Below the pieces are notes generated by a model. The model saw only the letters and a list, made by a program, of their open reading frames with translations. It did no database searches and was not told the origin of the DNA. Below, in pieces: positions 31,813-39,594 of a stretch of 64,000 nucleotides of DNA. The DNA lies in the NCBI RefSeq assembly GCF_010550605.1, contig NZ_JAAGNI010000106.1, forward strand, positions 1 to 64,000, given 5' to 3'. The translations under genes and the position numbers were made by a program. The first letter of the stretch is position 1; every line of letters begins with the position of its first letter. This DNA comes from Streptomyces sp. SID9727 (GTDB lineage: Bacteria > Actinomycetota > Actinomycetes > Streptomycetales > Streptomycetaceae).

Positions 31813-32793
31813 TCAGGGGCGTGCGTAGGTGTGCGTCAGCAGCAGCTTCCCCTTGGCGGGAGGCTCGGTTCCCACACACGCCGCGTCGACGACATACGCC
31901 TGGACGCTGGACGGGTCCGTGGGATGAGGCAGGACGACGAGGAAGGCGTCGGTGCCCTCGTAGCTGCCCCTCTCGATGGCGAGGGCCGGGCTGTTCCGGC
32001 CGATGCCCTCTTCCACGCAAGCGGGGACGACCACGGCGGGGGCCCGGAGGGGCGACTCGGGGGACACGGAGTCCGAGGGGTCCGCCTGGAGCGAGGGAAG
32101 GGTCTGGGGCGAGGACTGGGATCCGACAGAGGGGTCCTCTCCAGTGTCCTTCGAAGCCCGTGGGCTCTCTGTGCTGGGGCTCGGGCCGAGCAGTGCGTGT
32201 ACCCGGCCCTCAAGGGTGGCTGCGGAGAAGTCCTGCGATCGGCTCTTCGGAGCTGTGGCCGCTGACTCCCGACTGAACCCGGAGGCGGTATCGCTGCTCG
32301 ACGATCCCGGGACGTTCTGCAGCATGAAGACACTCATGCCGACCAGGGCAGCGGCCCCCAGTGCGGAGGCGAGCACAGTGGTGGGGCGGCGCCTCCGAGC
32401 GGGGTGCCGCCCGGGGCCTGTGTTCGCGCGCCCGTGGCCGGCCGGGCGATCCGGGGCGTGTGGCCGCGGTGGAGGACCTCCGGCTATGTGCGCGAACTCT
32501 GTTTCACGTGAAACATCGGACGACGCGTCCAGCTCCGCGCAACGAGCGCGCACCTCGGCGGCGAGAGCGGCATCGATTCGCTCGGCGATGTCTGTGGGCA
32601 TGGGCTCGGGGGCGGGCAGTTCACCGAGCAGCCCGCGCATCTCTTCCAATGCGGCGAGCACATCGCTGCAGGGCTCACAGACGTCCAGGTGACTGCGGAT
32701 CTCGGCCGCGCGACCTTCAGGAAGCAGGTCTTCGGTCAGGTCGGAGATTTCCGAGACTTCCGGATGCTGGGTCGTGCCGGGTGTTGATGTCAT
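31813..32793 (-). CDS. Zinc-binding anti-sigma factor paired with SigM
   Basis: 326 aa. The N-terminal cytoplasmic anti-sigma domain carries HxxxCxxC (His35, Cys39, Cys42) with an upstream His10 to complete a ZAS zinc site. A membrane helix at about 139-158 leads to a long extracytoplasmic Ser/Pro-rich region with a C-terminal domain containing two Cys (VVPACVEEG, VDAACVGTE). It overlaps the sigM 3' end by 4 bp (ATGA), so it should bind and inhibit SigM. A parS site (32501) falls in the coding region and reads DVSRETEF (residues 93-100). Confidence 0.9.
   Translation of the reverse strand: MTSTPGTTQHPEVSEISDLTEDLLPEGRAAEIRSHLDVCEPCSDVLAALEEMRGLLGELPAPEPMPTDIAERIDAALAAEVRARCAELDASSDVSRETEFAHIAGGPPPRPHAPDRPAGHGRANTGPGRHPARRRRPTTVLASALGAAALVGMSVFMLQNVPGSSSSDTASGFSRESAATAPKSRSQDFSAATLEGRVHALLGPSPSTESPRASKDTGEDPSVGSQSSPQTLPSLQADPSDSVSPESPLRAPAVVVPACVEEGIGRNSPALAIERGSYEGTDAFLVVLPHPTDPSSVQAYVVDAACVGTEPPAKGKLLLTHTYARP
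32501..32514. other. parS: parS site 4, inside the anti-sigma factor gene
   Basis: Perfect 14-bp parS. On the minus strand it encodes VSRET in the anti-sigma factor linker between the zinc domain and the membrane helix. Confidence 0.97.
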
Positions 32794-33500
32794 CGGTGTC
32801 CACCTCCGCCCTTCGTCACAGTGGGGTCGCTCGTGCGCGCGTCTCGTGGTTCGGCTGCAGGTGGGACGGATGCTCTGGGCGTCCGGTTCCCTTCCGCACT
32901 GGACACTTCTCCGGTGCGCCCAGTGCCGCGAAGATGCACCAGCAGGGGAGCCAGGCGGGCGCGGCCCCGTGCGCAGCGGCTCTTCACGGTGCCCACGGGC
33001 ACCTCAAGAATGCGAGCGGCCTCCGCCACCGGGTACCCCTGCATGTCCACGAGGACGAGCGCCGCGCGCTGCTCGGCGGGGAGGGTGGCCAATGCGGCGA
33101 GGAGTTCGCGGTGGAGATCCTGGCGTTCTGCCGGTGCCTCCGCGGACTCATGCGGTTCCAGCAGCTGGTCGAGCCGTTCTGGGTCGTCGACGGGCGAGGT
33201 TTTCCGGAACGCTGCCTTACGTATGCGGTCGAGGCAGGCGTTCACCGTGATGCGGTGGAGCCAGGTGGTGACGGCGGACTGGCCTCGAAAGGTGTGGGCG
33301 GCGCGGAAGGCGGAGATCAGGGCGTCCTGTACGGCGTCTGCCGCCTCTTCGCGATCGCCCAGCGTCCGCAGGGCCACGGCCCACAACCGGTCGCGATGGC
33401 GCTGTACGAGTTCACCGAAGGCGTTCGGTTCGCCGGCTACATGCTGAGCCAGAAGGTCCTGGTCGGTCGTCGGACGAAGGTCATCAGCCACTGGCTCCAT
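32790..33500 (-). CDS. sigM: ECF RNA polymerase sigma factor SigM
   Basis: 236 aa from ATG 33500 (GAGGGG just upstream; GTG 33512 is an alternative). Region 2 (DLLAQHVAGEPNAFGELVQRHRDRLWAVALR and DRE EAADAVQDALISAFRAA) and region 4 (LATLPAEQRAALVLVDMQGYPVAEAARIL, VPVGTVKSRCARGRARL) are complete. The tail (about 195-236) is disordered. It directs RNA polymerase to its regulon when the coupled zinc anti-sigma factor releases it. It is named by position next to trxBA near oriC; in mycobacteria sigM occupies the same place. Confidence 0.92.
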   Translation of the reverse strand: MEPVADDLRPTTDQDLLAQHVAGEPNAFGELVQRHRDRLWAVALRTLGDREEAADAVQDALISAFRAAHTFRGQSAVTTWLHRITVNACLDRIRKAAFRKTSPVDDPERLDQLLEPHESAEAPAERQDLHRELLAALATLPAEQRAALVLVDMQGYPVAEAARILEVPVGTVKSRCARGRARLAPLLVHLRGTGRTGEVSSAEGNRTPRASVPPAAEPRDARTSDPTVTKGGGGHR

Positions 33501-34032
33501 GATCCCCCTCACCGTCCTCGACCTTACCCGTATTCAAACCAGCAGGTCCCCGAAAGTAAATGGGGGGATCTGCCGACGCAGCAATTGCTGACCGCCCCAC
33601 CCCTCTCGTCCTGACCGGATGGAGATTTCCGGCAGCGTTCCAACGGCCTTCCGGTAACCAACCCGTTGATCTGGTGGTTCGTCCTGGTGGCTGCTGCCGG
33701 ATGCAAGGCCGCCTGACGAGGAGAACCGCGCCGCCCAGTGCGCCGGAGTACTGCCGTGCACTCAGACAGTTCGTGGACCATTTCGCGTTCCCCGCCACCA
33801 GCACCATGTCCTGACCGCCGAGTCCACCGACGACCAGGCAGGCGGTCTCCTGGTAAGCCTGCTCGTGGTCGAACCGGAACTACAGCTGACGTAGCAGGCC
33901 GCAGGGCACGACCCAAATCGCTGAACCTTGAAGTCTTATTGCCGGAAATTTAATGATATTGACATCTTGACACAGCGATGTGGATCATGAAATTTTCATG
34001 GCTCCACTTTGCGTCCACATGAAGGGTTTCTC
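33501..34032. other. Gene-free region between sigM and the I36 inhibitor gene
   Basis: 530 bp with no gene I can support. The left half is normal high-GC and must hold the sigM promoter; the right end (33935-34020) is AT-rich and holds the inhibitor promoter described below. Confidence 0.5.
33959..34000 (+). promoter_or_regulatory. Putative promoter and palindrome of the I36 inhibitor gene
   Basis: Two overlapping TTGACA boxes (33959-33964 and 33967-33972), with GATCAT (33983-33988) 18 bp after the first, look like an unusually good housekeeping-type promoter. A perfect odd palindrome CATGAAATTTTCATG (33986-34000) overlaps the -10 and could be an operator. Confidence 0.5.
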
Positions 34033-34488
34033 GTGAAGAGGTTGATTTCCTCGGTAGTTACGGTCGCCGCTGTGGCAGGAGCTGCCGGATTTATCGCAGC
34101 TCCGTCGGCCTCGGCGGCTCCCGAGTGCACTGCTGAGTATGCGTACGACAAGATATGCCTGTTCGAGAACGGTGGGCAGTATCTCAACGGGAAGTCGAGA
34201 ATCGACCTCTACTCCCGGAGTTCATGGGCCAACATCACCTACACCGGGACAAGCACGGCCCTCTATAAGGGTGATGGAGTGCTTACCAATGTCAGTGGGG
34301 CAACCAACTGGGACCCGGACAGCCGTGTGGCCATTTATTACAACTCCAACTACGCAGGTCCGTGTTTCACGATCAAGCCGCACGGCATTGTCTTTTTCAG
34401 GAGTGTGGGCTTGAGTAATGGCAGGGTCGCAAACGACAACATGAACTCTCACCGGTTCAATGTTACTTGTGGATCGATTTACGGCTAG
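34033..34488 (+). CDS. Secreted peptidase inhibitor-like protein (family I36)
   Basis: 151 aa from GTG 34033 (GAAGGG upstream). A signal peptide MKRLISSVVTVAAVAGAAGF ends near SASAAPE (cleavage about residue 28). The mature about 123-aa domain has the beta/gamma-crystallin-like pattern of I36 inhibitors: ICLFENGGQYLNG, then RVAIYYNSNYAGPCFTI, and three or four Cys (CTAEY, ICLF, PCFT, TCGS). The family prototype is the metalloprotease inhibitor SMPI of Streptomyces. GC content is well below neighbours, suggesting acquisition. The target protease is unknown. Confidence 0.8.
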   Translation: MKRLISSVVTVAAVAGAAGFIAAPSASAAPECTAEYAYDKICLFENGGQYLNGKSRIDLYSRSSWANITYTGTSTALYKGDGVLTNVSGATNWDPDSRVAIYYNSNYAGPCFTIKPHGIVFFRSVGLSNGRVANDNMNSHRFNVTCGSIYG

Positions 34489-34501
34489 TTTCCACCGCCG
34501 C

Positions 34502-34529
34502 GGCGCCCTTCCTGTAAAGGCGGGGCGCC
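34502..34529 (+). terminator. Weak hairpin after the inhibitor gene
   Basis: GGCGCCC (34502-34508) and GGGCGCC (34523-34529) with a 14-nt loop, followed by a pyrimidine-rich run. Only 7 bp of stem, so readthrough into the lipoprotein gene is likely. Confidence 0.4.
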
Positions 34530-34538
34530 CTTCCGTTT

Positions 34539-35489
34539 GTGAAGGTTATGAATCCTCGACGATCATTTTTTTGCACACTCCCGATGGTCGGCCTCCTTGC
34601 GGTCGGTTGCTCTTCGGCCGCTGTGCCGTCTGATCTGCACTCAGATCCTGGCAAACGAAAAGAATCTGCCCCCTCGGTAGGCGTCGTAGTGCGAGGATCC
34701 GACATCAAGCTTCCCATGGACGCATATGTGGAATCACCTGAGCAAGCCCAAGTGAATGACCTGGCAGTTCAGGAACTGGCTTACTCGTGCATGAAGGAAC
34801 GCGGCTTCAAGTGGTCTAAGCCGGTGCAGAACGAAACAAGTGAAATGGCTTCATCTCCCATGAACGCCCGCCGATACGGCGTCATCGAGGGACCTGAAGT
34901 GCGTAAATGGGGTTACCATCCACCGTCCGGGCCCGACTCGGATTCTCGGGAACAGAAAAACCTCGAGAAGGAATTCAAACCGGATGCCAGAGCTGTCGAG
35001 GCGTACATGGGTGTGGCGCCTGACGAGGACGTGAGCCGTGAAAGCACCTCATCCAAGAAAGGGTGCTTGGGGCGGGCGCAGGCGGACATTTTTGGGGAAA
35101 GGAAAGAAGATTCAAAATGGAAGGAACTGCTGAAGTATCATTCTCAATCTTTTCTCGATGCCAGCCGTGATCCCGGTGTCGTCGACGCGATGGCTCGTTG
35201 GAGCACCTGCATGAAGGGTTTGGGATACAATTATGCGGATATTTGGGGGTCGAATAACGACCCTCGGTGGCAGGTGAGTGAAGTCAGTGCTACTGAAATA
35301 TCAACCGCGACACATGATGTGCGATGCAAGAGGGAGTCACGCGTTCCCACGGTCCTGCTGTCCGTGGAGACCAAACTCCAGGCGGATTATATTCGACGCC
35401 ACGCGAAGGACTTTTCCAAGATCAAGCACAACCTTGCGAAGGTGTACGAGCATTCGCTGGAAGTGGTGGGGCCCCGCCGGGCGGGATGA
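34539..35489 (+). CDS. Lipoprotein of unknown function
   Basis: 316 aa from GTG 34539; ATG 34548 is also possible (MNPRRSFFC...). The lipobox LLAVGC ends at Cys24, so the protein should be lipid-anchored outside the membrane. The mature part is mostly hydrophilic with three further Cys (SCMKERGFKW, GCLGRAQ, STCMKGLGY) and repeats the pattern S-C-M-K-x-x-G-[FY]; I recognise this as a pattern in streptomycete lipoproteins but know no function. It lies 50 bp after the inhibitor gene, same strand, and has similar low GC, so the pair may have arrived together. Confidence 0.75.
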   Translation: MKVMNPRRSFFCTLPMVGLLAVGCSSAAVPSDLHSDPGKRKESAPSVGVVVRGSDIKLPMDAYVESPEQAQVNDLAVQELAYSCMKERGFKWSKPVQNETSEMASSPMNARRYGVIEGPEVRKWGYHPPSGPDSDSREQKNLEKEFKPDARAVEAYMGVAPDEDVSRESTSSKKGCLGRAQADIFGERKEDSKWKELLKYHSQSFLDASRDPGVVDAMARWSTCMKGLGYNYADIWGSNNDPRWQVSEVSATEISTATHDVRCKRESRVPTVLLSVETKLQADYIRRHAKDFSKIKHNLAKVYEHSLEVVGPRRAG

Positions 35490-35523
35490 GTTGAGGGTTC
35501 GTCCCCGCCCGGCGGATGCGCCA

Positions 35524-37260
35524 TCACTGCGGCGAGGTGCCTAGGAATGAGACATCGGTTATTTTCTGTTTGTACCCGGCCCCGCTGTACTGATCGCCAT
35601 CGGCGTGCGGTACGGCAGTCAACCAGAGAAGCACATAACGTGATTTTACGGGGCTCTCTGCTCGCGGCTTCGCGAGGGTGCTCGATGTTTCCGAAGTGGC
35701 TATCTTCTTCAGCGAGCTGATGGATTCCACGGGGGCCATGGAATCCACCGCATACAGTGAGATTGCGGTGTGATCGCCTCCGTACCGGAGAGCGATTGAA
35801 GCGCCTGAAACGTTCTGGGGCGACCCGAGATCGTAAATGATGCCGACCCCCTTCTTGAACGGAGCCAGCACAGGGCCGTCGAGGTAGGTCTTGGTGCGCC
35901 AGAACGACGTTCTGTCCTTGTCGTAGGTGCTCTCGACACCGTCGGTGTCCTGCGGCGATCCGTCCGGATAGAACTCGCTGGCCGTGTGGACGGGCAGGAC
36001 TCTCGGCGTCGTCTGCTTGGGACCCCTCTTCTCGCCGTCCGGGCTGGTCCGAGTGGTCCCCGGGTCACTCGACTTGTTGTCGCGGTCCAGCAGCGTTTCC
36101 GCGAGCTGCCAGCTGCCCAGGCCCAGGGCGGCGATCAGCAGAGCGGACACCGCCCACTTCAGGGCCTTGCCGGTGCGGCTCTGCAACGGCGCGGGAGGCA
36201 CCGGTACGACGGGCTGGGTGACGGCGGGACCGGCCGCCGCCGGCCTTCCGTAGGTGCCCTGCTGGTAGGTGGTCCGCTGGTACTCGGGCGGGGCGGTGAA
36301 GACGGGCTCGGGCGGGGGGATGCGGGGCATGGCCGCCACGGCCTTGGCGAGCTCGTCGGGCGTGGTGCACGGCTGCTCCTGGCGGGACGCAGTGGCGCCG
36401 TCGTTGGCGAGAGCCCGCATGGCGATCTCGGAGAGGCCCCGGTGGACTCCGGCCCGTACCTGGTCGGGAGGAAGCAGCCCCATCCCCTTGGGCAGTCCGG
36501 TGAGCCCGTACGCATCGCTCTCGTACGGCCAGCGCTGAGTCAACGCGGCATACAACAGAGCCCCGATCGCCTCCGTGTCGGCGCGCTGAGGGCTGTCGGA
36601 CGCGATGCCCCGAAGGGCTGCGTTCACCGCGAGGCCGCGGATGCGGTACTGACCGGACGAGCTGCGCAGCACGGCCCCCGGTGTGAGCCTCAGGTGGGCC
36701 AGGCCCTCCCGGTGCGCGGCCGCCATGGCCTGGGAGATCTGGCTGACGAGCTGGTAGGCGTCGTGGGCGTCCATCGGGCCCGCGCTCAGCACCGCTGTGA
36801 GCTCGGTGGCGTCGGGAAGCCACTCATGGACGACGTAGACGAGTTCGTCCTCCTCGACGGCGTCGAGGACCTGTACGAAGCGCGGGTCGCCCAGCAGGGC
36901 GGAGGACCGGGCGGCCGCCAGGACCGAACGTGCCCGCGGATGGTCTGCGGGCAGGAGGTGGACCCCGACCGCGCGACGCAGCTTCTCGTCGACGGCACGC
37001 CAGCTGCTGAACCCGTCCAGACGGGTGACGCATTCCTCCAGCCGGTACCGGCCGGCCAGCTTGTGACCGCTGTGCAGATCCGGGGTGGCCGGGAAGGTCT
37101 TCGATGCGGCCTCCTCGCCGTTCCCCTCCTCGGATCCCGTGTCCGCCGCGTCTTGCGCTTCTGCCGTACCGTCGGTCGTGGCCTCGTCCGCCTTGGCGGC
37201 CAGCGGCTCGTTCCCGCTGTTGTCGGCCACGTCGACGGCAGCCGTGCTACGTTCCGCCAC
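35524..37260 (-). CDS. Membrane-anchored pseudokinase upstream of murJ
   Basis: 578 aa from GTG 37260 (GGAGG upstream). After an acidic leader, a kinase fold (about 70-320) is recognisable (GRYRLEECVTRLDG, AVGVHLLPAD), but key residues are gone: the catalytic-loop HRD is replaced by AHLRLTPG, no DFG is visible and the glycine loop is degenerate, so it cannot be a normal kinase. A helix at about 368-388 leads to an extracytoplasmic domain (about 425-578) resembling a discoidin-type beta sandwich (GIIYDLGSPQNVSGASIALRYGG). In mycobacteria MurJ carries a fused pseudokinase and extracellular domain; here the module is a separate gene 128 bp downstream of murJ. Probably regulates lipid II flipping. 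Confidence 0.85.
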   Translation of the reverse strand: MAERSTAAVDVADNSGNEPLAAKADEATTDGTAEAQDAADTGSEEGNGEEAASKTFPATPDLHSGHKLAGRYRLEECVTRLDGFSSWRAVDEKLRRAVGVHLLPADHPRARSVLAAARSSALLGDPRFVQVLDAVEEDELVYVVHEWLPDATELTAVLSAGPMDAHDAYQLVSQISQAMAAAHREGLAHLRLTPGAVLRSSSGQYRIRGLAVNAALRGIASDSPQRADTEAIGALLYAALTQRWPYESDAYGLTGLPKGMGLLPPDQVRAGVHRGLSEIAMRALANDGATASRQEQPCTTPDELAKAVAAMPRIPPPEPVFTAPPEYQRTTYQQGTYGRPAAAGPAVTQPVVPVPPAPLQSRTGKALKWAVSALLIAALGLGSWQLAETLLDRDNKSSDPGTTRTSPDGEKRGPKQTTPRVLPVHTASEFYPDGSPQDTDGVESTYDKDRTSFWRTKTYLDGPVLAPFKKGVGIIYDLGSPQNVSGASIALRYGGDHTAISLYAVDSMAPVESISSLKKIATSETSSTLAKPRAESPVKSRYVLLWLTAVPHADGDQYSGAGYKQKITDVSFLGTSPQ

Positions 37261-37388
37261 CGTCGTTCCTGCCTCCCCATCCGTTGCGCGATGCCAGCCA
37301 GCTCTGCACAGTCACGCCAATTGTGCCCACACTCCGGCGCTATGCACGACACGCGGAGACCGGCGATGGTTGTGCGGGCCGGTCGGCC

Positions 37389-39545
37389 TCAGCGGCCGAG
37401 CCGCCCTCTGACCATGCCGACCATGCCGTTGATCTCCTCGATCCGCATTCTCCTCGCCGCGACGAAGAACACTCCCAGCAGCAGGGCACCGCCGCAGATC
37501 AGCGCGGCGAGCGCGCCGAGGGCGCCTTCCCCGAGTACCCGCAGGAGGCCGAAGCCCACGGCGCCGCCGACCACGGTGGCGGGCAGTGCGGCGAGGCACA
37601 GCCTGGCGTAGGTCCGGACCACCCGCGCGCCGTCCAGGTCGCCGCCCAGGCGGTTGCGCAGCCGGCGCCAGGCGATCCCGACGCCGACTGCGTAGGCCAG
37701 ACCGTACGAGGCGGCCATGCCGACCACGGCCCACTGGGCGGGCAGCACGACGTAGCAGACAGCGGAGGCGGCCGCGTTGACCAGGGCGACGATGACGGTG
37801 TTGTAGAAGGGGGTGCGGGTGTCCTCGTACGCGTAGAACCCGCGCAGCACCACGTACTGCACGGAGTAGGGGATCAGACCGAGGCCGAAGGCCATCAGGA
37901 TGAAGCCCATGGAGCGGGCGGCCTCGGGGCCGCTGGACGAGTAGAGCAGGGTGCACATCGGCACACCCAGGGCGAGGAACGCGAAGGCGACCGGGACGAT
38001 GGCCACGGCGGAGTTGCGGAGTCCCTGCGAGATGTCGTCGCGGACGGCGCCGGGGTCGTTGTCGTGGGCGGCCCGGGAGATCCGGGGCAGCAGGGCGGCC
38101 ATGACCGAGACAGTGATGATCGCCTGCGGCATGCCCCAGATCAGCTGGGCGTTGGAGTAGGCGAGGAAGCCCGCGCCGTCTGTTCCGGATGCCTTGCCGG
38201 CCGAGGTCGCGAGCTGGGTGACGACCAGCACACCGGCCTGGTTGGCGAAGACGAACAGCACCGTCCACTTCGCGAGCTTTATCGTCTTGCCCAGCCCGTG
38301 GCCCTTCCAGTCGAACCGCGGGCGGAAGCGGAAGCCGGCCTCGCGCAGGTACGGGACCATGGCCAGCGCCTGCACGACCAGACCGAGCAGGGTGCCGATG
38401 CCGAGCAGCCGCACGCCCTCCGGCGGGATCGTCTGCACGCCCATGTGGGACTCGTGGGACGTTCCGTAGACCCAGATGAACATCCCGAAGGTGAAGATCA
38501 TGACGATGTTGTTCAGGACCGGGGTCCACATCATCGCGCCGAACTTCCCACGGGCGTTGAGGATCTGGCCCATCACGACGTGCACACCCATGAAGAAGAT
38601 GGTGGGCAGGCAGTAACGGGCGAAGGTGACGGCGACGTTGTTGGCCGCCGGGTCGTCCGCGATCGTCGAGGACATCAGCCGGATCAGCCAGGGGGCGGCG
38701 AAGACCACCACGGCGACGATGAGGCCGAGTGCGACCATCACCAGGGTCAGCAGCCGGTTGGCGTATGCCTCGCCGCCGTCCTCGTCGTCCTTCATCGAGC
38801 GGACGAGCTGGGGGACGAAGACGGAGTTGAGGCCGCCGCCCACGGTGAGGATGTAGATCATCGTGGGCAGCGTGTAGGCGATGGTGAAGCTGTCGCCGAG
38901 CAGGGCCGCGCCGAGCGCCGCGGTGATCACGAGGCTGCGGACGAAGCCGGTGAGCCGCGAGACGAGCGTGCCGGCCGCCATGACCGCGCTGGACTTCAGC
39001 AGGCTGGAGGCGCGGCCGCCGGACTTGGCCGGTGCCGGGGCGGGCTCGGGCTGGGCTGGTGCCGGAGAGGCGCCCGGGTTCGCGGGTCCCTCCTGATCGC
39101 GGAAGAGGTGGGCGAAGGCGTCGGGCTCGTCGCGGTTCGCGGAAGCCTGGGTGACGAGGTCGTCCACACCCACGAACTGGGTCGTCGCGGCATGGTCGCC
39201 GTACGGGAGGTGGCGCGAGGGGCCGGCGGGCTCGGGCGGCGGCGTCTGGGCCCAGATACGGGGGTCGGGGGCGTACTGAGGTGCCGGAGGCTGCTGATAG
39301 AGCGGCTGCGGCTGTTGGTAGGTGCCAGGAGGCGGCGGCGGGTGCGCGGCGCGGTCGTACAGCGCCTCGTCCACTGGGTCCTGGGCGGAGAGGTCCTGGG
39401 CCCGGTACGGGTCGTAGTCGTACGCGGACTGCAGATACGGGTCCGGCGCCGGTTGCTGCTGCGGGTCGTGGGGCACCGGAGGGCCGCCGGAGTAGCCGGC
39501 CTCGCCCGTACCCTGACCGCGGTCACCGTCGTACGGCGCGTTCAT
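37389..39545 (-). CDS. murJ: Lipid II flippase MurJ (MviN)
   Basis: 718 aa: a Pro/Gln/Tyr-rich cytoplasmic leader of about 180 residues (absent from E. coli MurJ), then 14 predicted helices starting LLKSSAVMAAGTLVSRLTGF with the conserved VSRLTGFVR motif and later MGQILNARGKFG, AVLLPRISRAA-like and VLRGFYAYEDTRTPF. MurJ exports lipid II for peptidoglycan synthesis. ATG 39545 has AGGTGGGG upstream. The downstream gene encodes the pseudokinase; the upstream gene encodes the DUF6049 protein, all same strand, so one operon is likely. Confidence 0.96.
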   Translation of the reverse strand: MNAPYDGDRGQGTGEAGYSGGPPVPHDPQQQPAPDPYLQSAYDYDPYRAQDLSAQDPVDEALYDRAAHPPPPPGTYQQPQPLYQQPPAPQYAPDPRIWAQTPPPEPAGPSRHLPYGDHAATTQFVGVDDLVTQASANRDEPDAFAHLFRDQEGPANPGASPAPAQPEPAPAPAKSGGRASSLLKSSAVMAAGTLVSRLTGFVRSLVITAALGAALLGDSFTIAYTLPTMIYILTVGGGLNSVFVPQLVRSMKDDEDGGEAYANRLLTLVMVALGLIVAVVVFAAPWLIRLMSSTIADDPAANNVAVTFARYCLPTIFFMGVHVVMGQILNARGKFGAMMWTPVLNNIVMIFTFGMFIWVYGTSHESHMGVQTIPPEGVRLLGIGTLLGLVVQALAMVPYLREAGFRFRPRFDWKGHGLGKTIKLAKWTVLFVFANQAGVLVVTQLATSAGKASGTDGAGFLAYSNAQLIWGMPQAIITVSVMAALLPRISRAAHDNDPGAVRDDISQGLRNSAVAIVPVAFAFLALGVPMCTLLYSSSGPEAARSMGFILMAFGLGLIPYSVQYVVLRGFYAYEDTRTPFYNTVIVALVNAAASAVCYVVLPAQWAVVGMAASYGLAYAVGVGIAWRRLRNRLGGDLDGARVVRTYARLCLAALPATVVGGAVGFGLLRVLGEGALGALAALICGGALLLGVFFVAARRMRIEEINGMVGMVRGRLGR

Positions 39546-39594
39546 CGAAACCCCACCTCATCGTCCCCGGCCGACCGGCCACGACAGACATCGC

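Noticed and set aside
34364..34377. Half-parS GTTTCACGATCAAG in the inhibitor gene
   Set aside because: Only the left half matches; ParB needs the palindrome.
35024..35044. VSRES peptide in the lipoprotein gene, resembling the parS-encoded VSRET
   Set aside because: DNA is GTGAGCCGTGAAAG, only 9 of 14 parS bases, so not a ParB site.
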